Shown here piece by piece: positions 27,601-39,600 of a stretch of 64,000 nt of DNA. This DNA is from Crotophaga sulcirostris (taxonomy: Eukaryota > Chordata > Aves > Cuculiformes > Crotophagidae). Each line of letters starts with the position of its first letter. Position 1 is the stretch's first letter. The translations under genes were made by a program, and so were the position numbers. The notes under the pieces were generated by a model that was not told where the DNA came from, did no database searches, and saw nothing but the letters and a program-made list of their open reading frames with translations. The stretch lies in assembly GCA_013397455.1 (NCBI GenBank), contig VYZB01000289.1, positions 902,717 through 966,716 on the forward strand, read 5' to 3'.

Positions 27601-30600
27601 GGCACAGATAATTGTATCAATAATCTAGGGCATGCTTAGCTGTAGTTTCTTAAATAAATTAAAAAACCCCTTTTCTGTATACAACTCACTTTATCCTTTG
27701 TAAAGAAAACGAATATCTACTTGGAAAAAATACACCATTCTGTAGAACTTTCTGTTGAAATGACCCAAAATAATTATTATACTATTAATTTTCAGAGGAT
27801 CCTTCTCAAACAGCTACAGTGATACTTCTTTGATTTAGTGGATTTACTTTAAGTAAGGTGGTAAAATTCACCACTCCTTCTCACGGCTTCACTGGGGCCA
27901 TAAAACCAGTGTCTTGGGCTCCAGTACTCCTTCAGAAATAGTATGGAAATACTTTACTTGCTTACTTTGAAGATAAATATATGTTTGTAATTCAGAAGCT
28001 GATGTCAGACAAGAGTCTCTGCCAAAATGCTCATCGCCTTTGTTAAAATGTTCCAAGCTGATGTGCTAGAAAAGTGTCCAGAAATGAAAAAAATCATTCT
28101 TCCGGAGTTGCAATTCTTATTAGTATTTGAGTAGAGCGTATTGACATAACAGGAAGCCTAACAGTCACATTTTAGAGGACATTTCATGCTTTGCAGAAGG
28201 CATTGCAGGGAGTGCTTGCTCCCTGTTGAAATACAGTTCCCTCTCTAGTGGGTGCCATCAGACTGGTAGATTACACATTACAAGTCATTTAGGGAACACA
28301 TTGCCACAATATGCCATTGGACAAAAATAGGTCAGTCTCTGATATGACTAATAAGAACATTTTTAATGTACATTAGGAAGGAAATAAAATGAGTGTCGAC
28401 TCCAATGCCCCAGAAAATCAGTCTAGCATACATCAGCTGGAAAGAAATACCTTCCTCTAATGAAAAGCTATGGACTTCTTTCAACCTTCGCCTATACTGG
28501 ATGTTGTTAGAAATAAAGCAGAGAGACAAACAACTGGTCTAAGATAGGTTCATGATGAAGAACAGAAAAATGAGTTAGAAATGAGTGGAACAATGGAATA
28601 ATCATTTGTCCCAATATAACTTCATGTCATATTTTATCATGCAAATAGCATCAGATTAATTTCAATTTGTAGTCAGAAGGACTAATCTGACAGATTCAAC
28701 CCAGATGACCATTTGATTATGACAAGAAGAACATTACTTAAAACAGAGGACATGGGGAACTGTAAAGGGAGGAGCTGGTTACGGCATATAGAGAGGTTAG
28801 TGGTCTTTCAGTGATCACCTAGGGAACAGAGTCATGTAAAGTTTGCAAAAATGATGTCTAAAAGAAGTGGACAGAAACATGCACATTGAAATTATGTAAC
28901 CTTATCAAGTCAGCCTAAGATTGGGACAGCATGTGGGAAAAGCATGTGGAGCAGATCTTACTAAAGCAAAGCCATGTACTTGAGTGTTAGTAAAAATTTC
29001 TTTGATACACTAGGAACTGAACCACAAGTGACAAATAATGGAAAACACCCAATTATTATTTAATTATAAACCGATATATAATCACATGTGAAAACATTGG
29101 GAAAAAAGCACAACATAATTCCAGGATATACCAGGCATGGGATATCCCAGTCCAATCTGGGAAGTACTATGACTGTTTCAGAGCACGTTTGAGAGCTTCT
29201 TCCCTGACACTGTAATTCTAGTCACTCACATGAAAAAGAATTAAAGTAATTGCAACCCAAAATTTAAACTGGAACCAAGACGGAGAAGGGCTACCGAGGT
29301 GAATACTGAAATGAAGATTCTACTAGAGGAAACTAACAGAGCTGGGCTTCTTTAGCTCAACAAAGCAAAGGCTGAGACACTAGATAATTCTTTTCTACAT
29401 GGAGTCAGGAAGCAAGCACTAAGAGAAGAAAACACTGTTTAAACTTAAAGTTGGCACAGGAGCAAATGGACATAAACTGGCTATTGAAACGATTTAGCCT
29501 GGGAATCCTAAGAAGGATACAAGTCATTGGAAGAGCTGGTTGTGGAACAGCTTTCCAAAAGACATTCTTGGCTTTTACGCCAAACTAGTTTTAGATTAAT
29601 GCTTGTTCAGACTGATGAAAGATAATGTGATGTTGGGCCTATGGCAATAGCAAGGTGTCTACTTTAGCCCTGTCATATTAATTAGCAACAGCGAGAACAC
29701 TAAAGTGGACTCACTGGAGGAGGCACTCATACCTTTGTTAACAGGCAGAGAGAGGCAGAAGATGTCATGTTCTAAAAGCACATGAAATTACTGCACACTG
29801 AACAAATGCTATCAGTTTAACTGCTGTGGACTTGCATGGTAGGACAGATGATGCTGCTGTTGTGCCGATATGGAGGATTCTTACCATCTTTTCTGTCCTT
29901 TCCAGATATTTGTGAGGCTTTAAATGTGACAGTTTCTCCAGGACCAACAGTGCGATACTCGGAGGGAGATAATGCTACCCTTTACTGCCACATTTCTCAA
30001 AAGAGAAAGACAGACAATTTGCTGGCTGTGCGGTGGGTCTTCGCTGCATCACCTACCCAGGAGTATCTGATGATTAAAATGACAAAGTTTGGGTCTGTCC
30101 AGTATTATGGAAATTATACTCATCATTTTCACAAGCAAAGACTTCATCTTGTGAAAGAGAAACGTGGAACTATGTACAAATTTCTTATTCTAAGCCTCCA
30201 GCAAACAGATCAAGGATATTATATATGTAAAGTCCAGGAAATTGGCAAACACAGGAATAAATGGACAGCATGGTCAAATGGCACAGCAGCTACTGAAATA
30301 AGAGGTGAGAAACTACTGATTTCAATTCTAATTTTTCTTGTCCCACAATCCTTTTTTTTTCTTTTCTTGCAAGTTCATCCATAAGACACTTGAAGTTAGG
30401 TTATTTTTAAGTGTTATATGTGGATATGAGAAGAAAACCTTAACTTCTTTACTTACACATTACAATTTAAACATTATTCAGCCCCAAATAAAATGTAAAT
30501 AAGTCAGAAGATTGGTAGATTTGTAGAAGATAGTCTATTTCCGTTACCTTTTATCACAGCAGCAGTAATAAAAACTTCTTTACCTTCAGCTGCAGGTTTC

Positions 30601-33600
30601 TACAACTTTGCTGGTGGGAATAAACAAATGCCATTGTTATTTAAATACAAAGAGAACGAAACAGAGAGAAACTTATTTTCTGAAGAATATGCAATGGGTC
30701 AGCCAGAAATAAAAGCATTATAAGTTAAATCTATGTTTTGCCTCTCAATGTTTTCATTGCTTTTAATTTTAATCTAGCAGCAGTTGGTAAGTAGCATTTC
30801 TAGTACCAGTTCTGTACTTCTGATTATATCACTTGTAGGCAGAAAGCAGAGCTAGAAAAGTAGTGATGAGCCTACTGGTATTGAACTTCAGATAAAGAAA
30901 TTACACACAATGAACGAGGGTTTTGAACCAAGTTGAAAACGAACCTTCTCTTTGGGTCAGCTCAAATGTAATGCCACCCCATCCACACTTTCAGAGATGG
31001 GTGAAACTGGATTTAGAGAACAGAATCCCTTGAAGAGATGGTTGAGCTCAGCAGTTGTGCCATTCGCACTAGCTAGCAAACTAGACTCTGTTTGTGGCTT
31101 TACAAGAAGTAAAGTAGATTTCCCACAGGGCCAACTCTAAAGATAATGCCAGAAATCAAGGGTGACTGCTTGGTCCATGGATCTGGAAATTCAAGAGGCT
31201 CATCCAGCAATCACAGAAAAAGTTGTGGGAGGAAACTGTATTTCATGAAATTTCTGCCATTCCTGTCCATGCTAAATTTATCATTGTATTTAGAACTCAG
31301 AGATTATTTCTGTAGCTGGGAAACACTAATCCTGCTTATCTACCTTATGTTTTGGCAAAAATGTCCATAGCTGTCCTCTGAAATAAATTTTGATCAGAGG
31401 CAACTCCACTGACTACAGGCCTTTTCAAGATGGATTTGAACATATTTATGTAGTCTTAATCCAAAACACATTCCCTCAATGCCAACTTCACTGGTGTCAT
31501 TCAGGTTTCTTTATTACTTTTGGATTATAAACACATCAGGGAGATAAATGTATGATCTCCTGTGGGTAGCTCTCAGTTATCACAAGCTTTCACTTTGATC
31601 TGTCAGAAGTTTGAAAGCAAAGATGTGGAAAATACAACATAACAAGAGATGAAGAGGGGCTTCATGTTGACCAGCAACGTTTAAATCTGCCTTGAGAAAT
31701 CGTGGCATTAACATAATGTAATTAGCTGATAATGACTATCAATGATGAAAGACACTAACAATCTAAAGCTGAAGTTCTGTTTGGAGTAGTAGCAAAGACC
31801 ATGGATCGATTTTAAACAGCAGCAATAAAATTCTAGTCTAAACTTATTTGGTCTCACTAGGCATGCAGAAGTTTTCTGGAAAGCCTCTAAGATGTTCATA
31901 TGGGATTTCCTCTGCTTTCTAGTTGCAGACAGTCAGAAATATAAATAATGATAGAGTAGGACACAAGTCCAGATGGAAACCCTAGCCCCTCACCTATCTC
32001 TGCCAGATAAATGCCCACCTAAAATCCTAAAATCACCCAGTCCACAGCCTTGTACATCAGCCATGCTTCTTTTGCACAGAAGACCACAGAACTGGGACTT
32101 AAAGGAAAATTTCACCAATGTTTATTAGACTCCTAAATACAAATCAGCAGAGCAATCAGTACCATTGGTCAGAAATGTAATCCTGCAGCCAAATGTTAAC
32201 TGTAATCCATAACCTGGTATCCTAAAGAAACCAAAGCCTACACAGATGACCAGTCTGCACCCTTTTGAATTCATGTGCTGATTTCAGTGAGATAATGGTC
32301 TTAAAGATGTTGAGGTTGTACAAGTAATGTGAAATTGATGGGGAGGGAAAAGCGGGGAGAGAAAATCGGTATAAACTTCCTCACAGAAGTAAAGCTATAA
32401 GAACAAAAAAGGTAATTCTTGTTGTTGAGCTGCTGTGTGCCCAGTGACCTTCCACATTGCGGTTAGTAATTGGGGCTCCTGGACATATCACAGGAGGAGT
32501 ACAGTACTGAGGTGCTTGTGGAGATGGGAGCCATTTGGGTATGGAACACAAAATTCATTAGCTTAACAGTTCAGAGAAAAGTTTCTTGTTTTATTTTTGT
32601 TGCTGTTTTCACTTGTTTTGTTTTTAAACAAGGAGTAGTAAAAACACTAGAGCTCAGCATCTCCTAAACTCAGCCATCTTAATCTCTGGAGGGCATTAAG
32701 TTTCACAAGCACTGACTCCATATTGAGTGGCTGGAGCCAAGACACAGTGGTTAGTCTTGTAACCACACAGGGGTATGAAATGAAACTGTATTGCATGCAT
32801 GATTTAGCCCTACAGAAATCAAGCATTAGCTTGCTTCGTGCTCAGTTGTTCTTCCATGCTGTTCCTGCACGTGGATAGGAACCGGCTCTCTTTCTCGTCT
32901 GTCTATCTCTTCCTCCTTCACCCCTCTAGATTTGGCTGAAAGGAGAGATTCAGCCAGCGTCAAGAAGGAACTGGTAAGCAGAAGGACTGACCATCCTGAC
33001 TGTCTCGGCCTCCCACCTTCGGGAAGAGGCAAAGCTGGAGACTGTTCTGGGGAAGGGGAAGCCAAGGCTCTCATCTCAGCCCACAAAGAATAAGTGGTTC
33101 AAATGCTGGGCCAGGGGTGAAGAGGAGGAGAGGCTGAGAGTCGCTACCAGGTGTTATTACTTCCAGCAGTGCCTCAAATGGATGGTCATAGTGAAGCTTT
33201 CAGACCTGCAAGCAGGGCTAGGAGGTCACTGTACAATCCCAGAGTCTTTTAGAGGATACACTACCCTTTTTTTCCAGTGCTTCAAGAATTTCTGAGGATA
33301 ACTTGAGCGAAGGGAGCTAGAAAGGGCCAGGTCTGGTGTCAAGAGATAGAAGCAGTGGAGGAAGACAGTGCCATTTCAGCTGGGGGCTTATGCTATCTGA
33401 CCCTTCCCCTTAGATCCTCTGCATCAGACCAGGTAGCTGTCTTAAAAAAAAAAAAAAAAGAAAATCAGAATCAGATGGAGAATAATTTTTAAGATTTTCC
33501 TGTGATAATGTCATTTCATAGGACAGGTCAGAAGTTTGCACGAGTCATTTCTCCTTCACTGAATGATGGAATGTCTTAAATGCCTGTAGTAAAACATATA

Positions 33601-36600
33601 GATTTGCCAGGAGTGCTTGGAAAGGGAAGGACTTGTTCCAGGTAAATGGCAGCAGAAGAAAAAGCAATATATGATATTGTTACACCACCTGTCATACCCC
33701 TCCACACAGAAGGCAGCTGCATCTTTCATAGCTGCTCCGGCAATTGTTTACTACAACACAGAAACCTCTCATTGCTCTTCCTAGCTAATCCATTTAGTTA
33801 TTGCAAAGAAGGAAAACCATAACTTTTCAGTCAGCCATTAAATACTAATTTTCCCCCTGGTTTTTAGTATGATTTGTGCATACATAATCAGGGTGGGGAT
33901 TGGAGACTCATGACTTCATCTTTCCTCTGCTGTCAGGTCAGCTGTATTGCTTCTCCCTGCTTCAAATATAACCCAAAGCAGAGCAGGAAACCTGAGACAA
34001 GGGAGGAAGGCGGGCACACCTTTAGATGAAGCACATGGACAAGACACCCTGTGGGGATCTGAGGCAAAAACCATCACCTCCCTGCCACTCTAAAGGAGTA
34101 TTTATTCTAATTCTAAATCCAGATTAAAGATACCAAAAGATATCTAAAAATTAACTATCTTTAAATACCATAGCAACTGTTTTACTGCTAAAAGCCTCTT
34201 TACTGGAAACAAAGGACTGGCTTAATATTCAGTTAATGCACTGTGAGTGTACAGCACTTGATACACATGGGAGAGAAGGCAACTCTTTTCAAAGTGGTGA
34301 TAAAGTCTCCGGTTTCCCGAGTGGTAACACTTGGGTTTTTCAAGGAAATTTTCTTCCAAACACATCTTGTACTTTATATTGTGATCGGTTACACTTTTTA
34401 TTGTAAAGGGATTTACTTATATTACAGTTAGATCCAGGATGCAACAAAAGGAGCAATACAAATTGCCTGAAGCATTTGGATACTTAAATTGTACTGCTTG
34501 TGCTTTATCAAATAAGATAACAGTGTTCAAACACATCACAGTTGCTGTGTTGGTCAACATTTTGTTCCAGTTAACGTTTTTGCAGTTATGCCCAAAATCA
34601 AAATAGTGTCTTTATACCAAAGCACCAGGCAAATTTCTAACATCCTTGCACATCCAGTGGATGCAGAAAGAGCATTTAGGTCCCTATTTTTGTTCATACA
34701 GGAAGAAGAGGTCACTGTGTAAGACAACAGTTTCCATCAGGAATGGAAAAGGGTCATTCTGCCTCTTCAAAATCTGACTTGCACTTGAAGCAGAAAAAAA
34801 TCTGGGACATAACCTTTGTCAGCCATCAAGCATAGAACTACTCAAAGCAAAAGACCTTACCAGATCATGGCTGGGTCTGTAGTATCTGTTGTTGTTAACC
34901 TATATTCAGATTTTGTTATTTGCCAGCAGGTTTGCAGGTGTAAATTTGTGTAGGCCATTATGAAGTTGCAAAAGCATTTTCTTGCAACACACAAATTTAT
35001 ACAAATACATGTATTTGAGCTGTGGAAAGACTACTGAGTTAAAGGCTACATTTCCTTAATGTGTAATGATGTCAATTATAAGTTTAGCACCCATCTGGCT
35101 TCTCATTTAGGGACAGAATACATTTCTTCAGAAAAGGAGCCTCATCTGATGGGAGAGTCCTTAGAGTCTTCTGTTCATAGACTCACATGCCAGTGACAGG
35201 AACTTTGTAGTGTTTTCAGAAGGCCTAGCTGAAATTTAAACTGTTGCAGTTTTCCCTTTTTAGTATAGTGGATGCAAGACATGGAATAGAATTTATAAAA
35301 AAGCTACTGTTAAATCTTGGTAGTAAACCCAAGAAGAATCCATGTCCTGATGTTGCCAGGAAATGTTTCCTACTCCAGCCATGTAGCATCTTCCCTCTAT
35401 GCGAAGGTGAACCTTTTCCCCTTCCCCCATCTTCTTATCAAAGGCATCTGTTCTTCTCCTGGACTTGTGTGGTCAATGTTAGCCTAAAACCAAGTTAGTG
35501 ATCTTCATTACAGTACAGAATAAACCAGATAAGTGTTTATTTGAGGGAAAAAAAGACATCATAAGACATCATAAAGATGGTTCTCCCTCTACCTTCCTAT
35601 CAGAAAACTCAAAATAGTGAGTAGTGTTCTCAGAACAATATGCAGCACCTCCAAACCATCATTTACAGTTGGGTGATTCCTCAAGTCCACTGTGCAAGGT
35701 ACTGCACATCTCTTAGAAAGAACAGTATCTGTTCCAAATGGTTTACAATTCAAGAGAAGAGACAACCAGAGAATTAGGCAGTCTAACAATAATCCTACTA
35801 GCATGGACAACATAAATAAGTAGCAATCTGTCTTGTTGGGAAGTTTATGTGTCAGAGTTTCCCATAGAACAAAGTCTGAGCTCTATTAAATATTAGTTGC
35901 ATGTGGCATTTTCTAATGGTAAAAATCTTGTGAGAGACAGGAATGCAAGATTTTTTTTTAACCCTAAAATGAACAAAAGCCTTTCTTTTCCCCAGGAAGA
36001 TATTCTAAAATACTTGCCAAAAGTCTACACTTGTGATGCTTTCATGTAACAAATGAGTAAATGTTTTAAAATACTGAGGATAACTTTCCGTCACAACTGA
36101 CAGAAGATTTCATTAGTTCTGAAAACAGTTCCATATCCATCAAGTTAGATCCACGCCTCACATCCCTGCAGGGCGCTCTTTAGTAAATTCTCTTTCCAGT
36201 AAGATACTTGTTTTTTAATGATTTGCCATGTGAACCCCTCATTGGCAATCTGGAGGACATCACCAGACTCCTATTCCATTGCAATGATTGGCAGCAGAAC
36301 GAAAATCTAAAATGAAAATAAATGACATCATCTAATCTGATGTCAAAAGATGTCGGCATGCATAAACAGTCTGGTTGAAGGGAGCAGAGAGGGTTTTGAA
36401 CAGTGGTCCAGCAGTCAGAACATTTGGATTCTAGTGCTAGATTGTACATTTGTTATGATACTGACTTTCATTCATTTGCCCATAGTTCTGTAGTCCTGCT
36501 TCTGAAAGAGAGAACAATTCTGTGCAAACTCTGCAAATATTTTCCCTCTTAACTGAGTTAGAACAGAGTCATTCAGTCAGATCTTTTCCTGGGTTATGAG

Positions 36601-39600
36601 CTGGTATAACCTGTGGTCATGCAGTCTTTCTCCCACCCATAGGCAGGGGAATTACCAGCTGCAAACTTTGAATGCTGTTCTGCACTCAACAGTCAATGGC
36701 CGTTGATACAACAGTGAGAGAGCAGTTTACATTATTTAGAGTGTTCAGCCTAATCTGTTCCTACATCTAAGCCAAGAGCACTGAGGGTAGGTAGATGTAT
36801 TCTGCTTCCCTTAAAAGTTGGCTTCAGAAAGTCCGTACATACGTGGGTGGGTTTTTTTGCAGATAGACAAGTATCATATCCATGTATCTTTGAAAGGCAT
36901 GGCACAGAAGCCAGCTTTTAAGGGAAGAAGATAAAGAACTCATGAGCGGTGTTCTCACTTGGGGTCTCACAATGTTTTATTTGAGTGCTGTTGTAGGAAT
37001 TGCAGAGCAGTTCAACCTGCCAAGGGACATCCACAAGAGCTTTAGAAGGAAGGCAAGTTGGACAAAATCCGGGGCCTGCAGAGTCAGTTGTGAAGTTGGG
37101 GAAATGCTGTCATATTGACAGAGATTAGTTCAGTGCCAAGCGTGTCTAGAACAACTTTACTGTTTTTTTCAAAAATCTGTGCCTAATGTGGCTGGCTCCA
37201 CATCAATTCTCAGGAGACCTTCAGAGCTGTGTCCTTCAGTAAAGCTACTGCCCTTCAAATTCACCTTAACTTCGAAGACATAGAAATAGACTACAGAGTT
37301 AAAAATCGTTCTTAATGTATAACTACAAGGGAAAATAAATTCCCATTCTCTTGAGCAAATGTTGTTCGTCTCCTCTCTCAGTAGTAGCCTGTTTTGGGAC
37401 AGAAACACAAATGGCAGCCCTAGAGGTATGAGTTGTGGATAACTGGGAACACAGAGTTGGAATAAAACCAGATACATACAGCATAAATGGCAGCTTTTTT
37501 CCCTGAGATGCTCTGACCATTCCCACGAAGCCATTACAGAATCACATGGCCACCCTGTTCTAAGGCCTCAGATCTTCTAAAGCGTGTTTCTATTCTCTTA
37601 CTCTTTTCTGCATTTAACTTTTGATTGAAGAGCCACATGTTGCATCTTCCCAGAATAAGATGACAACAGGGAGGCAGTGATGGTGTGAAGCCAGATGAGA
37701 TTTGCTGAAAGACGTTTTTATAATGCTATTTTATAACTGCTGTGTTTCGTTGAAATATAATTATCCTGTGAGATAAAGCAAGCTCTTGGTGCACTAAAAC
37801 CTAAGGCAGAACTACCTTTACTTCAAGAGTTCTCAGCTTTTTATGCCACACATTTTTGGTTCTTGTCATGTCTTTGTTTTTTGTTTTCAGTGATTTCATC
37901 AAAATCTTCTGATGATCCAACTTTCAAGAACCATGGAGCTTGGAAGTTTTTTGAAGGTAAAGATGCATCTAACTGCTACTAGTTCGATACAAGATGTTAC
38001 TTTATACCAATGCTAGAGGAAAATTAAAGTGTCCCAATCAAGACCAATTTTTCTAGTTCTTGTGCGAAGTCAGGCCTTGTCTAAGAAACCATCCCACAGA
38101 GTAGAAAGGGTGCTAGTGAAAAGAGAATGGAAGTTTCCAGCTTTAGTTTCTCATGTATTTGTTATAGTCAATTGGAAAATAACCTATAATCACGCAATGC
38201 AAATGCAGACACTTATCCAAGGGATGCTGAGCTTGTCTGAATAAGTACCAAGCAGTCTATGCTCCCACTAACCTTAGCAGCTACTCACTGAACATGCTCT
38301 GCACTGCAAGAGCAGCTTGAAGCTCCTTTGAGTTTCAAGGCAAGCAGTATTTTCTGTGGGTATTTGCAGACAGCAGTTCTGGGAGACTGAAATGCAGAAT
38401 TGGAATTTCCTTCACCTCCTCCTGACCTGATCAGGAACAGCAGCGAAGCACTAGTATGGTATTGGCAGTTGCTGCACTGCCTGCCAGGCAGGACTGTTTT
38501 CTTGTAGGATGACCTTGATTCTGTGGGGACCCTTGCTATTTAAACCACAATTTACAAACTATATTGTGTACTGCATAAGGGGAATGAAACAGAGAACTGC
38601 AGGTCAGGGGTCTAGTTCCAGCAATTCTATTTTTTACAAGAACACTTGACCTCTGAGACTTAATTTTCTCTCTGTGAAGCAGGAAAGAAGCTAGTATACT
38701 TCCCTAAGGACATTTCAATACATTAATGTGTAGATCATCCTGAAAGTACTCTGGAACTCTAGTAAAAGAAGAAATAAAGATTTCTTCTCCTTCTGAACAG
38801 AACACTCCATCTTGATCTGCCATGGTACAAGTCCCGTCAGCTCCACTGGGAATGTATTATGGCACCTGATTAAAAGCCATAAAGGGAGACTGAGGCTGTA
38901 GATTGCAAAAAAAACCCAAAAGACAAGCCCAAAAATTTCAAGCCATTTCTGCCATCACAAGAAGCAATCACAAACTTTTTTCCTTCTTCCTCAGCCACTC
39001 AGCACTGTCCCCACCACCATTTTTCTTGTGGTCTTGTTGTTTGGGGTTTTTTGTTTCTTTCTTTGTTTTTTTTTTTTTAAAAAAAAGAAAACAAACCAAA
39101 AGAGTACAGCTGTTTGAAGTGGGAAATAATTCAACTGAAGTCCTTTTGGCTTTTGTTTGCTGCACCAAAGCAAGCAAACAAACAAACAACAAAACCAAAC
39201 CCAACTGAAAGAAAAAAAACCCCAAACTAGCCCTTTCATGCATCTGGAAAGCAAGCACTCTTATGTGTAGTTACACCTATTTGCATTTATGGAGACATCA
39301 ACCAAATTTTAAACTGATGAGGATACTATATGGAAGCTTCAAGAGAGTTAAATTACTTCTGAACTGTTACCCTAAATCTTTTTGGGCTGGGATCTTTTTA
39401 GATCTTGTAGATGTAATTTTTTCCTATCCTTTAAGCATGAAGCATAGAGCTGCAATGCTGACTGTCATCTATGCTTGGCTTTCAGATCTGTACGTGTATG
39501 CAGTGTTTGTGTGTTCAATAGGAATCATCAGCATCCTCCTTTTTACACTTGTCATTCTCTGTCAGTCACTTCTGAACAAGAGGAGATCCACAGGTGAGTG

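Larger units (their letters stand above)
24633..29905 (+). other. VSTM4 intron 1 (5.3 kb)
   Basis: GTAAGC donor, TTTCCAG acceptor. The first 600 nt are CpG island with the gap. The rest is AT-rich single-copy-looking DNA with no gene or transposon that I recognise. A candidate regulatory patch with an octamer site and an inverted repeat lies at 28639-28690. Confidence 0.85.

Noticed and set aside
29836..29905. ATG upstream of exon 2 as an alternative start (70 nt before the acceptor)
   Set aside because: The region includes the polypyrimidine tract and acceptor of intron 1 and lacks family similarity. Exon 1 supplies a proper signal peptide in the right phase.
33444..33459. A16 run considered as the tail of a processed retrocopy
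   Set aside because: No coding or SINE body precedes it and no target duplication is visible; treated as simple sequence.
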